From Alphaproteobacteria bacterium (GTDB taxonomy: Bacteria > Pseudomonadota > Alphaproteobacteria > Caulobacterales > Maricaulaceae): 41,831 nucleotides of DNA. This document shows, one piece after another, positions 7,769 to 15,976 of the stretch. Each line of letters opens with the position of its first letter. The first letter of the stretch is position 1. The position numbers and the translations under genes are program-made. The notes below the pieces were generated by a model. That model saw only the letters and a list, made by a program, of their open reading frames with translations. It was not told the DNA's origin and did not search any database. Location of the stretch: NCBI GenBank assembly GCA_024742735.1, contig JANSXV010000010.1, positions 1 through 41,831 on the forward strand. Reading direction: 5' to 3'.

Positions 7769-8647
7769 ATGGCCGCTCCCTCTTTCCAGGACCTGATCCT
7801 GACCCTCCAGCGCTACTGGGCTGATCAGGGCTGTGCGATCCTGCAGCCCTATGACACCGAGGTGGGCGCCGGCACGCTGCACCCGGCCACGACCCTGCGC
7901 AGCCTGGGCGCAAAGCCCTGGCGCGCGGCCTATGTGCAGCCCTCCCGGCGGCCCGGCGATGGCCGCTACGGGGAGAACCCGAACCGGCTGCAGCACTATT
8001 ACCAGTTCCAGGTGCTGCTGAAGCCCAGCCCGTCCAACCTGCAGGACCTGTATCTGGGCTCGCTGGACGCCATCGGGATCGACCGCAAGCTTCACGATGT
8101 GCGCTTCGTCGAGGATGACTGGGAGAACCCCACGGTCGGCGCCTGGGGCCTGGGCTGGGAGGTCTGGTGCGACGGCATGGAGGTCAGCCAGTTCACCTAT
8201 TTCCAGCAGGTGGGCGGCCTGGATGTGGAGCTGGTCTCCGGCGAGCTGACTTATGGTCTGGAGCGGCTGGCCATGTATGTCCAGGGCGTCGAGAACGTCT
8301 ACGATCTGGACTTCAACGGCGCCGGCATGAGCTATGGCGACGTGTTCCTGGAGAACGAGCGCCAGCAATCGGCCTTCAATTTCGAGCATGCCGACGTCGA
8401 CATGCTGATCGAGTGGTTCAAGGGCGCGGAGAAACAGTGCAACGCGCTTCTCGCGCTGGATCCGCCGCTGCCGCTTCCCGCCTATGACTGGTGCCTGAAA
8501 GCCTCCCACCTGTTCAATCTGGTCGATGCGCGCGGCGCCATCTCGGTCGCCGAACGCGCCAGCTGGATCGCCCGGGTGCGCGAGCTCGCCAAGGGCTGCG
8601 CGGATGCGTGGGTGGCGCTGGAGAAGCGGGCGAAAGAGGCGGCGTGA
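7769..8647 (+). CDS. glyQ: Glycyl-tRNA synthetase, alpha subunit
   Basis: A 292-residue alpha subunit of the alpha2-beta2 class II glycyl-tRNA synthetase, holding the active site that forms glycyl-adenylate. Highly conserved blocks include [20 protein letters not shown], the motif-2-like region [52 protein letters not shown] and the motif-3 region [16 protein letters not shown]. Length is normal. Its stop overlaps the GTG of the next gene (GTGA). The beta-subunit gene lies 1.8 kb further on, separated by four other genes, so the alpha/beta balance may depend on a long polycistronic message or a second promoter. Confidence 0.98.
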   Translation: MAAPSFQDLILTLQRYWADQGCAILQPYDTEVGAGTLHPATTLRSLGAKPWRAAYVQPSRRPGDGRYGENPNRLQHYYQFQVLLKPSPSNLQDLYLGSLDAIGIDRKLHDVRFVEDDWENPTVGAWGLGWEVWCDGMEVSQFTYFQQVGGLDVELVSGELTYGLERLAMYVQGVENVYDLDFNGAGMSYGDVFLENERQQSAFNFEHADVDMLIEWFKGAEKQCNALLALDPPLPLPAYDWCLKASHLFNLVDARGAISVAERASWIARVRELAKGCADAWVALEKRAKEAA

Positions 8648-9069
8648 GCGGGTCGGGCGGAGTTCGGCCCCGCTCGGCGATTGTCGTTCGCGTTGATGAC
8701 GCGCACCTGGAGTTCCTCGTCGATGGCGAGGGCAGTTATTCCATCCTGCTTTTCGGCGCGGTTGAAGCCTCCGACCTGGACGCCGCGCCCGTTGGCATGG
8801 CGTTCGACATCACGCTGTCCGACATCGATCCGGAGAGCTATGGCCTGATGATCGGCGCGGACAGCGGCGGCCTGAATTATCAGATCGAAGGCCGGCAGGC
8901 CGAGGGCGTCAGAACCCTGGCGGGCCTGGCGCGCGGCCGGCCCGGCGCGCTCATTTGTACGATCAAGCTGTTTGATGAAGGCCGCCCCCGCGCCGGTGGT
9001 CTGTTCTGGGGCGGGCCGGTGCTGACGCTGACGGCGCGCAACATTCTGGAACGGGAGACCTCCCCATGA
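8644..9069 (+). CDS. Hypothetical protein between glyQ and glyS (1)
   Basis: A 141-residue protein I do not recognise. It starts at a GTG that overlaps the glyQ stop (GTGA at 8644-8647) and ends in an ATGA overlap with the next gene, so all three appear translationally coupled. The sequence is mixed alpha/beta with repeated short beta-like segments ([61 protein letters not shown]). It has no signal peptide or membrane helix and no obvious catalytic motif, so it is probably cytosolic. The frame is open further upstream inside glyQ, but that part is an arginine-rich shadow. Confidence 0.75.
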   Translation: MSGSGGVRPRSAIVVRVDDAHLEFLVDGEGSYSILLFGAVEASDLDAAPVGMAFDITLSDIDPESYGLMIGADSGGLNYQIEGRQAEGVRTLAGLARGRPGALICTIKLFDEGRPRAGGLFWGGPVLTLTARNILERETSP

Positions 9070-9470
9070 GCGGTGTGCGCGAGCCGGAATTCTTCGCCGA
9101 CCTTCGCATCGCCGTGAATGATGCGCGTGTGGACTATGCGTTTGACGCCGCACCCGCCTATGAAATCGCGCTGCTGGGTGAGGTCACTCAAGCCGGCCGG
9201 GACATCTGGCCTTTGGGAACACAGGCGCAGGTTCTGTTCGACGAGCGGCTGGAGGGCAAAAGCCTCGTGTTCGCCCACGATTTTCTGTCCATCGCCTGCC
9301 ACGCGACGGCCGGGGACACGCAACAGGTCGCCGATCTGGTCCGCACCGCCCAGACCCAGCAGGGCGGGCTTCTGGTCGATGTGGATCTGGGCGCGAAACC
9401 CGCTCAGGATGACCCGAACCGCTGGTATGTCACCGATGTCGGTGTCATGCTGCCCAACATCCTGATCTAG
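9066..9470 (+). CDS. Hypothetical protein between glyQ and glyS (2)
   Basis: A 134-residue soluble protein of unknown family. The ATG overlaps the preceding stop by 4 bp (ATGA). It is acidic, with strands such as FFADLRIAVND, YEIALLGEVTQAG, QAQVLFDERLEGKSLVF and GGLLVDVDLGAK, and ends WYVTDVGVMLPNILI. It may form a pair with the upstream unknown gene, given the tight overlap and similar size, but I see no convincing sequence similarity between them. It has no export signal, metal site or nucleotide-binding motif. Confidence 0.75.
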   Translation: MSGVREPEFFADLRIAVNDARVDYAFDAAPAYEIALLGEVTQAGRDIWPLGTQAQVLFDERLEGKSLVFAHDFLSIACHATAGDTQQVADLVRTAQTQQGGLLVDVDLGAKPAQDDPNRWYVTDVGVMLPNILI

Positions 9471-9487
9471 CCGGAAAGACAGAGCCC

Positions 9488-10081
9488 GTGACCATTCAGC
9501 TTTTCCATAACCCCCAGTCCCGCGCCACCATGATGCACTGGCTGCTGGAGGAGCTTCAGATCGATTACGAGCTGGTTCACGTCGACTACGAGGACGGCTC
9601 CATGCGCACGCCGGAGTTTCTGGAGGTCAGCCCGATGGGCAAGATCCCCGCGATCCGCGACGGCGAGCTGACGGTCAGCGACACCGTCGCGATCGCGCTA
9701 TATCTCGCCGACAAGTACAAGACGCCGAACGATCTGGCGCCGGGCGTCCATGATCCGCGCCGGGGCGAATATCTGCGCTGGCTGGTGTTTCAGGCCTCCT
9801 CGGTCGAGCCGGCCATGATGCAGGCCGGCGCCAAGTTCGAGACCAAGCGCCAGCAGGCCGGCTGGGGCGATGTGGACACTGTGGTCGATGTGCTGGAGAC
9901 GCGGCTGGCCAAAGCCGATCCCTGGCTTATGGGAGACTGGTTCACCGCCGCCGATCTGGTCCTGGGTGGCGCGGTGAACTGGGCGCTGGGCTGGAACCTG
10001 TTCCCAAAGAAACCGGCCTTGCAGGCCTACGCCGAGCGCATCGCCGAGCGCCCGGCCTACAAGACCGTCATGGGAGGCTAG
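9488..10081 (+). CDS. Glutathione S-transferase
   Basis: A 197-residue GST with an N-terminal thioredoxin-fold domain (TIQLFHNPQSRATMMHWLLEE, cis-Pro block SPMGKIPAIRDGELTVSD, and SDTVAIALYLADKY for the glutathione gamma-Glu) and a short helical C-terminal domain with WFTAADLVLGGAVNWALGW. The start is a GTG at 9488; there is no in-frame ATG before residue 17 or so, and the N-terminus fits the family. It would use glutathione to conjugate or reduce an unknown substrate. It lies 17 bp after the preceding gene and 7 bp before the CDGSH gene, so a redox pair embedded in the glyQ-glyS operon is likely. Confidence 0.94.
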   Translation: MTIQLFHNPQSRATMMHWLLEELQIDYELVHVDYEDGSMRTPEFLEVSPMGKIPAIRDGELTVSDTVAIALYLADKYKTPNDLAPGVHDPRRGEYLRWLVFQASSVEPAMMQAGAKFETKRQQAGWGDVDTVVDVLETRLAKADPWLMGDWFTAADLVLGGAVNWALGWNLFPKKPALQAYAERIAERPAYKTVMGG

Positions 10082-10088
10082 AAGACTC

Positions 10089-10331
10089 ATGACCGAACCC
10101 GTCCGCGCGGGCGATGCGCCCATCCCGATCGAGGTCGAGGAAGGCAGGAATTACTTCTGGTGCACCTGCGGCCAGAGTTCCAACCAGCCCTTCTGCGACG
10201 GCAGTCATGCAGGAACCGGGCTCGCCCCCCTGCGCTGGACCGCCGACGCCACGAAGCGCGTCTTCTTCTGCACCTGCAAGCAGACCGCCGGTCAGCCCCT
10301 GTGCGACGGCAGCCACAACAAGCCGGCGTAG
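10089..10331 (+). CDS. Twin CDGSH iron-sulfur protein
   Basis: An 80-residue protein with two CDGSH [2Fe-2S] motifs: C25-T-C27...F-C36-D-G-S-H40 and C61-T-C63...L-C72-D-G-S-H76. Each set of three Cys and one His binds one cluster, as in the mitoNEET superfamily and its tandem-motif bacterial members. The role is usually redox sensing or cluster transfer; here it is unknown. No membrane anchor is visible, so it is probably cytosolic. It sits 7 bp after the GST stop and about 100 bp before glyS, in line with a glutathione/redox function shared with the GST. Confidence 0.95.
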   Translation: MTEPVRAGDAPIPIEVEEGRNYFWCTCGQSSNQPFCDGSHAGTGLAPLRWTADATKRVFFCTCKQTAGQPLCDGSHNKPA

Positions 10332-10434
10332 CTCCCCCGAACCAGGCGGACGCATAGGCCTTCTGGACGCCCGGCGGCTTCAGCGCTAAGCCGTGCCATC
10401 GTCTCCATCGCGAGCCTTTGCGACCCGGATATCC

Positions 10435-13002
10435 ATGGCCCAGCTTCTCCTTGAATTCTTCTGCGAAGAAATCCCGGCCCGCATGCAGGCGCGCGCCGAG
10501 TCCGATCTCGAGCGCCTCCTTTCGGAGCGCCTGAAAGCGGCGGGTCTGTCTTGGGAGAGCCTTGTCACCTTCTCCGGCCCGCGCCGCCTGGGTCTCGTGA
10601 TCGAGGGCCTTCCTGAGAAGACCGAAGACGTCCGCGAGGAGCGCAAGGGCCCCAAGGTCGGCGCACCGGACCAGGCCGTGCAGGGCTTCCTGCGGTCCGC
10701 CGGGCTCGACAGCCTTGACCAGTGCAAGATCGAAGAAGGCAAGAAGGGCGCTTTCTACGTCGCCCTGATCGAAAAGCCGGGCCGGGAGACCGCCGAGGTC
10801 ATCGCCGAAGCCCTTCCCGAGATCGCCCGCAATTTCCCCTGGCCGAAATCCATGAAGTTCGGGCAAGGCGACACCGCCCAGCGCTGGGTGCGCCCGCTCC
10901 AGCGCGTGCTGTGCCTTCTGGGCGGCAAGGTCGTCGACGCCGACGTGTTCGGAATCAAGGCTGGCGACCTGACCGAAGGCCACCGCATCCACGGCTCCGG
11001 CGAAGCCGTCGCCGTGACCGACTTCACTGATTACGAGGCCAAACTGCGCGCAAACGGCGTCACCCTGACCCGCGATGAGCGCCGCGACACGATCCTGACG
11101 GGCGCCCGCGAGGTCTGCGAAGAGGCCGGGCTGAAGCTGGTGGAAGACGCCGGGCTTCTGGAGGAGGTCACGGGCCTGGTCGAACACCCGGTCGCGATCC
11201 TGGGCGATATGGCCCCGGACTTCCTGGACCTGCCGCCGGAAGTCATCCAGCTGACCATGAAGACCCACCAGAAATACTTCGCGGTGGAGGACAAGGCCGG
11301 CAGGATCGCCCCGAAATTCGTGGTCATCGCCAATCAGGCCGCGCCCGACGGCGGGAAAGCCATCGCCGCGGGCAACGCCCGGGTCCTGTCCGCCCGCCTG
11401 TCCGACGCCCGCCATTTCTGGGACCTCGACCGCGCCAAGGGTCTTGAGGCCATGGCCGGAGAGCTGAACAAGGTCACCTTCCACGAAAAGCTGGGCACGG
11501 TCGCCGACAAGGCCGAGCGCGTCGCCGCGCTGGCGAAGGAGCTCGCCCCGGCCGTGGGCGCCGATCCGCAGCTCGCCTTCATCGCCGCAAAACTCGCCAA
11601 GGCCGACCTCGTCAGCCAGATGGTCTACGAGTTTCCCGAGCTGCAAGGCGTGATGGGGCGGTATTATGCCCATGAATTCCCGGCCAAGCCGCAGGCGCAG
11701 AGCCGGGACCTCCCCGCGAGCTCGCAACAAGGTCCCGGATCGGCGCCTGAGCCAAGCTCAGGCTTGTCCGGGAATTCAGGCTTGTTGGCAGGGTTGAGCC
11801 CCGCTGACCGCGCCGCCGTCGCCGACGCCATCCGCGATCACTACAAGCCGCAGGGCCCCTCCGACGCCGTCCCGACCGCGCCAGTGAGCGCCGCCGTCGC
11901 CCTCGCCGACAAGCTCGACACGCTGGTGGGCTTCTGGGCGATCGATGAAAAGCCGACGGGCTCGAAAGACCCGTTCGCGCTGCGGCGAGCGGCGCTGGGG
12001 GTTATTCGGATTTCGCAAACAAGTGAGGCGAAGCTCCCTGTCAAAAAGGCGATTTTGTCTTGGGTCGAAGAAACCTGTCATGTAGCGGGGACGCACGAAC
12101 GGTCCGCAACGGGGTGGTGGCAGGGAGTTCAAGTTGGACTGAACGGCGAAGCTTATGACACGGTGATAGCGTCTGCTGAGCGCGAAACCGCCGAGCAGCC
12201 AGAACCGCATGCGACTGTTGGTTGGCATTTTGAGGTGCTTGAACGCGTTTCCGACAAGCTCGCCAAATCCCTCCTCGCCTTCTTCGCCGACCGCCTCAAA
12301 GTCCACCTGAAGGACGAGGGCGTGCGCCATGATGTGATCGATGCAGTGTTTGCGCTGGGCGACGACGACCTCGTCCGCGTCACCAAAAAATCCCGCGCGC
12401 TGCAGAGCTTCCTGGAGACCGCCGACGGCGCGGCGTTGCTGGCCGGGTATCGGCGCGCGGCGAACATCCTCGCCGCGGAGGAGAAGAAGGGGTTTGATCT
12501 GGACGGCGCGCTTGGTGAGGCGTTGGGCGAGCACCCCACCCCGGCCCTCCCCTCAAGGGGAGGGAGAGATGCGGCGGCGTCTGGAGCTGAAACGGCCGAC
12601 GGCGCGCGCCCAGCGCAGGCCAGAGAAGAATCGAGCGGCGGCTCCGCTGCTTCCCCCTCCCCCTCGGGGGAGGGCCGGGGTGGGGGGCTCACCGACGATG
12701 AAAAATCCGCCCTCATGATCGAAATCGCGAAAACCGCCGGCCATGAGGCCGAGCGCGCGCTGATCGCGGCGATCGAGGGCGCGGGCGCGGTGGCCGCCAA
12801 GGCTCTGGACGACGAGGACTTCGAATCCGCCATGGCCGCGCTGGCGAAATTGCGGGAGCCGGTGGATGCGTTTTTTGAAGCGGTTGTCGTGAACGATGAA
12901 CGCGATATTGTGCGGCGCAACAGACTCTTGCTGCTGTCGCGGATTCGCGCTGCCGCCGATCAGGTCGCAGACTTCTCCCGGCTGGAAGGCGAGGCCCGTT
13001 AG
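10435..13002 (+). CDS. glyS: Glycyl-tRNA synthetase, beta subunit (enlarged by inserts)
   Basis: The beta subunit of the heterotetrameric enzyme, needed for tRNA binding and aminoacylation. Conserved blocks: MAQLLLEFFCEEIPARMQ at the N-terminus (start chosen here, not the open frame 42 bp upstream), FSGPRRLGLVIEGL, KVGAPDQAVQGFLRSAGL, WPKSMKFGQGDTAQRWVRPL, LPPEVIQLTMKTHQKYF, LSDARHFWDLDRAKGL, IRDHYKPQGPSD, TGSKDPFALRRAALGVIRI, LLAFFADRLKV and the C-terminal FFEAVVVNDERD. It is 855 residues instead of about 690-700. Three extra segments account for the excess: residues ~414-448 (dispersed repeat A), ~523-600 (foreign-looking codon use) and ~700-751 (dispersed repeat B, reading HPTPALPSRGG...SPSPSGEGRGGG). 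The reading frame survives all three, so the protein is probably made and functional. Confidence 0.96.
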   Translation: MAQLLLEFFCEEIPARMQARAESDLERLLSERLKAAGLSWESLVTFSGPRRLGLVIEGLPEKTEDVREERKGPKVGAPDQAVQGFLRSAGLDSLDQCKIEEGKKGAFYVALIEKPGRETAEVIAEALPEIARNFPWPKSMKFGQGDTAQRWVRPLQRVLCLLGGKVVDADVFGIKAGDLTEGHRIHGSGEAVAVTDFTDYEAKLRANGVTLTRDERRDTILTGAREVCEEAGLKLVEDAGLLEEVTGLVEHPVAILGDMAPDFLDLPPEVIQLTMKTHQKYFAVEDKAGRIAPKFVVIANQAAPDGGKAIAAGNARVLSARLSDARHFWDLDRAKGLEAMAGELNKVTFHEKLGTVADKAERVAALAKELAPAVGADPQLAFIAAKLAKADLVSQMVYEFPELQGVMGRYYAHEFPAKPQAQSRDLPASSQQGPGSAPEPSSGLSGNSGLLAGLSPADRAAVADAIRDHYKPQGPSDAVPTAPVSAAVALADKLDTLVGFWAIDEKPTGSKDPFALRRAALGVIRISQTSEAKLPVKKAILSWVEETCHVAGTHERSATGWWQGVQVGLNGEAYDTVIASAERETAEQPEPHATVGWHFEVLERVSDKLAKSLLAFFADRLKVHLKDEGVRHDVIDAVFALGDDDLVRVTKKSRALQSFLETADGAALLAGYRRAANILAAEEKKGFDLDGALGEALGEHPTPALPSRGGRDAAASGAETADGARPAQAREESSGGSAASPSPSGEGRGGGLTDDEKSALMIEIAKTAGHEAERALIAAIEGAGAVAAKALDDEDFESAMAALAKLREPVDAFFEAVVVNDERDIVRRNRLLLLSRIRAAADQVADFSRLEGEAR
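11674..11777 (+). repeat. Dispersed palindromic repeat A, copy 1 (inside glyS)
   Basis: About 104 bp bounded by GAATTCCCGG on the left and TCCGGGAATTC on the right, so the ends are inverted repeats. The centre carries GGGACCTCCCCGCGAGCTCG and AAGGTCCCGG, themselves able to pair. A second copy with the same order and orientation lies at 18805-18900. In glyS it encodes Ser/Pro/Gln/Gly-rich sequence (SRDLPASSQQGPGSAPEPSS) between the conserved YYAHEF and ADRAAVADAIRDHYKP blocks, where homologues are shorter. It looks like a REP or palindromic element tolerated in a surface loop. Confidence 0.75.
12532..12687 (+). repeat. Dispersed palindromic repeat B, copy 1 (inside glyS)
   Basis: 156 bp, exactly 52 codons, flanked by two hairpin-forming arms. 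The left arm is CACCCCACCCCGGCCCTCCC then CTCAAGGGGAGGG. The right arm has CCCTCCCCCTCGGGGGAGGG then CCGGGGTGGGG. The two arms are inverted relative to each other. The core differs from that of the copy near nadA (22341-22438), but both copies keep the CTCAAG arm and the CTCGGG arm in the same order. In glyS the element is read through as a low-complexity Pro/Ser/Gly/Ala segment. Confidence 0.85.
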
Positions 13003-13060
13003 CGCTATCTGGCGCACGTCTTGCTGACCTTGGGGACAAACAAAAGAAGGTGAGCCGAAA

Positions 13061-15727
13061 ATGGCCAAGTGGGTTTACGCATTCGGCGGCGGCACGTCAG
13101 ACGGGGATCGCGACGACAAGAATCTCCTCGGCGGCAAGGGCGCGAACCTGGCGGAGATGGCCAAGCTGGGCCTGCCGGTGCCTCCGGGCTTCACCCTGAC
13201 CACGGCGGTGTGCACGGCCTTCTATGAAAACGACCGCCAGTACCCGGCCGATCTGAATGATCAGGTCGAGGATGCGCTGAAAGCGCTGGAAGCCAAGGTC
13301 GGCAAGACGTTCGGCGATCCGGCCAACCCGCTGCTGGTCTCCGTGCGCTCCGGCGCCCGGGCCTCCATGCCGGGCATGATGGACACGGTGCTGAACCTGG
13401 GCCTCAACGACGAGACGGCGGAAGGGCTGGCCAAGCTGTCGGGCGACCGGCGCTTCGCCCTGGACAGCTATCGCCGCTTCATCACCATGTATTCCGACGT
13501 GGTTCTGGGCGTTTCCCACTCCACGTTCGAGGAGATCCTCGAGACCTTCAAGGAAGACCGGGACTATTCCCTGGACACCGAGGTGACCGCCGAGGAATGG
13601 GAAGAGGTCATCGCCGAGTACAAGCAGGCCGTCGAGGACGCGCTCGGCAAGCCCTTCCCCACCGATCCGCGCGACCAGCTCTGGGGCGCCATCGGGGCGG
13701 TCTTCGGCTCCTGGATGAATGACCGGGCCATCACCTACCGGCGCATGTACGACATCCCGGCCAGCTGGGGCACGGCGGTGAACGTCCAGGCCATGGTGTT
13801 CGGCAATATGGGCGACACCTCGGCCACGGGCGTGGCGTTCACCCGCGACCCCTCCACCGGCGAGCGCGGCTATTACGGGGAATTCCTGATCAACGCCCAG
13901 GGCGAAGACGTGGTGGCGGGCATCCGCACGCCGCAATGCCTGACCGAGTCCATGCGCGCCAAGTTCGACGATCCCGCCCCCTCCATGGAGACCGCGCTTC
14001 CCGACGTCTACGCCCAGCTGGTCGACGTGTTCGACAAGCTGGAAAAGCACTATCGCGACATGCAGGACATCGAGTTCACAGTCGAACAGGGCCGGCTGTG
14101 GATGCTGCAGACCCGCAACGGCAAGCGCACGGCCAAGGCCGCGCTGAAGATCGCCGTGGAGATGGTCGAAGAGGGCCTGATCACCGAGGAAGAAGCCGTC
14201 CTGCGCGTCGACCCCGGCCAGCTTGATCAGCTCCTGCACCCCACCATCGACGCTGATTACAAGCGCGACGTGATCGCCAAGGGTCTGCCCGCCAGCCCCG
14301 GCGCGGCCAGCGGCAAGGCGGTGTTCGATTCCGACGAGGCTGAACAGCTCGCGGCTCTGGGCGAGAAAGTCATCCTGGTGCGCGTGGAGACCAGCCCGGA
14401 AGACATTCACGGCATGCACGCCGCCCAGGCCATCGTGACCGCACGCGGCGGCATGACCAGCCACGCGGCCGTGGTCGCGCGCGGCATGGGCCGGCCCTGC
14501 GTCTCCGGCGCAGGCGAGATCAAGATCAACGCCGCCGACAAGACCTTCACCGCGCGCGGACGCACCATCACCCAGGGCGAGATCATCACCGTGGACGGCG
14601 CCACCGGCGAAGTGCTGGCCGGCGAAGCGCCCATGATCAAGCCGGAGCTGACCGGCGATTTCGCCTCGCTCATGGTCTGGGCCGACAAGGCCCGGCGCAT
14701 GAAGGTGCGCACCAACGCGGAAACCCCCGCCGACGTCCAGACCGCCAGGGAATTCGGCGCGGAAGGCATCGGGCTGTGCCGCACCGAGCATATGTTCTTC
14801 GACGCCGACCGGATCGCGGCGGTGCGCGAGATGATCCTGGCCACCGACCAGACCGGCCGGATCAAGGCGCTGACCAAGATCCTGCCCATGCAGCGCGACG
14901 ACTTTGCGGAGATCTTCCGCATCATGGAGGACCGCCCCTGCACGATCCGCCTGCTCGACCCGCCGCTGCACGAATTCCTGCCCCATAGCGAAGAGGACGT
15001 GAAGGCGGTCGCCGAAGCCACCGGCCTTCCCGCCGACCAGCTGCTGGCGCGGGCCAGGGACCTGAATGAAACCAACCCCATGCTGGGCCATCGCGGCTGC
15101 CGGCTGGGGATCACCTATCCTGAAATCTACGAGATGCAGGCCCGGGCGATCTTCGAGGCCCAGGCGCTGGTGGAGAAGGAGACCGGGGTGAAACCGGTCG
15201 CCGAGATCATGGTGCCTCTGGTCGCTGTCCCGAAAGAACTGGAGATCCTGAAAGTCCGCATCGAAGCGGTGGCGGCGGCTGTGGCCGAGGAGACCGGCGT
15301 GGCGCCGGTCTACCTGACCGGGACCATGATCGAACTGCCCCGCGCGGCCCTGCGGGCCGGCGACATCGCGCGCAGCGCGGAGTTCTTCTCCTTCGGCACC
15401 AACGACCTGACCCAGACCACGTTCGGCCTGTCCCGCGACGACGCCGGCAAGTTCCTCGGCGACTATCTGGAGGCCGGGATCTTTGAAAAGGACCCGTTCG
15501 TCAGCATCGACCAGGACGGCGTGGGAGACCTGATCAAGATCGGTGTGGAACGCGGCCGGGCGGCCCGCGGCGGCCTGAAACTGGGCATTTGCGGGGAGCA
15601 TGGCGGCGATCCGGCCTCGATTCGCTTCTGCGAGGGCGCCGGGCTCGATTATGTGTCCTGTTCGCCATACCGCGTCCCGATTGCGCGTCTGGCGGCGGCT
15701 CAGGCGGCGCTTGAAGCGAAGGGCTGA
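13061..15727 (+). CDS. ppdK: Pyruvate, phosphate dikinase
   Basis: An 888-residue PPDK interconverting pyruvate + ATP + Pi and PEP + AMP + PPi. The N-terminal ATP-grasp domain has NLLGGKGANLAEMAKLGLPV, VSVRSGARASMPGMMDTVLN and DIEFTVEQGRLWMLQTRNGK. The swivelling phosphohistidine domain has GGMTSHAAVVARGMGRPCV with catalytic H468. The C-terminal TIM barrel has GLCRTEHMFF, RLLDPPLHEFLPH, GTNDLTQTTFG and the acid/base C844 in GICGEHGGDP. AAGAAGGTGA precedes the ATG. With pckA elsewhere in the window it points to a bidirectional PEP/pyruvate/oxaloacetate node serving gluconeogenesis. The gene is 58 bp downstream of glyS, possibly with its own promoter. Confidence 0.98.
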   Translation: MAKWVYAFGGGTSDGDRDDKNLLGGKGANLAEMAKLGLPVPPGFTLTTAVCTAFYENDRQYPADLNDQVEDALKALEAKVGKTFGDPANPLLVSVRSGARASMPGMMDTVLNLGLNDETAEGLAKLSGDRRFALDSYRRFITMYSDVVLGVSHSTFEEILETFKEDRDYSLDTEVTAEEWEEVIAEYKQAVEDALGKPFPTDPRDQLWGAIGAVFGSWMNDRAITYRRMYDIPASWGTAVNVQAMVFGNMGDTSATGVAFTRDPSTGERGYYGEFLINAQGEDVVAGIRTPQCLTESMRAKFDDPAPSMETALPDVYAQLVDVFDKLEKHYRDMQDIEFTVEQGRLWMLQTRNGKRTAKAALKIAVEMVEEGLITEEEAVLRVDPGQLDQLLHPTIDADYKRDVIAKGLPASPGAASGKAVFDSDEAEQLAALGEKVILVRVETSPEDIHGMHAAQAIVTARGGMTSHAAVVARGMGRPCVSGAGEIKINAADKTFTARGRTITQGEIITVDGATGEVLAGEAPMIKPELTGDFASLMVWADKARRMKVRTNAETPADVQTAREFGAEGIGLCRTEHMFFDADRIAAVREMILATDQTGRIKALTKILPMQRDDFAEIFRIMEDRPCTIRLLDPPLHEFLPHSEEDVKAVAEATGLPADQLLARARDLNETNPMLGHRGCRLGITYPEIYEMQARAIFEAQALVEKETGVKPVAEIMVPLVAVPKELEILKVRIEAVAAAVAEETGVAPVYLTGTMIELPRAALRAGDIARSAEFFSFGTNDLTQTTFGLSRDDAGKFLGDYLEAGIFEKDPFVSIDQDGVGDLIKIGVERGRAARGGLKLGICGEHGGDPASIRFCEGAGLDYVSCSPYRVPIARLAAAQAALEAKG

Positions 15728-15821
15728 TCGCTCAACGCGGTCAAGGGCTTGCCCGCATCAGCTTGAATTCGGGCCTCGTGCGCCCAAATTCCGCCCCATC
15801 GACACGGCATTGACCGGCTGA

Positions 15822-15843
15822 CGCGCTGGACGTATCCAGCGCG
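15822..15843 (+). terminator. Hairpin downstream of ppdK
   Basis: CGCGCTGGA (15822-15830), loop CGTA, TCCAGCGCG (15835-15843): a perfect 9-bp stem with a tetraloop, 95 bp after the ppdK stop. It lacks a run of T, so it may be a transcript-stabilising 3' hairpin or a weak or factor-dependent terminator. The rest of the 249-bp gap to the next gene holds a smaller CCTGG-TCCA-CCAGG hairpin near 15889-15902 and no ORF I would defend. Confidence 0.5.
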
Positions 15844-15976
15844 CCCTTGCTTAACGAGATCATCATCACAGGCAAGGTATCTGGAACCTGGTCCACCAGG
15901 TCCCGGTTTCGGCGCAGGTCTTGCATCTTCGCTGAACCGATGAGCGGCGTTCCAGCCGCGCATGGAGGATTGCGAC

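Noticed and set aside
8491-8643. 51-codon upstream extension of the first unknown gene into glyQ
   Set aside because: Arg/Gly-rich shadow of glyQ; the GTG overlapping the glyQ stop is the better start.
10087-11730. A 547-codon minus-strand frame across glyS and the CDGSH gene
   Set aside because: Antisense to conserved proteins, low complexity, no start signal or family features.
12532-12687. GC-rich hairpin arms considered as a CRISPR-like array
   Set aside because: There are only two arms, in inverted not direct orientation, with no regular spacers and no cas genes in the window.
13097-15601. An 834-codon open frame on the minus strand across ppdK
   Set aside because: It is exactly antisense to the fully conserved PPDK gene, is His/Gly/Arg-rich and has no motifs. 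GC-rich codon bias keeps the opposite strand open.
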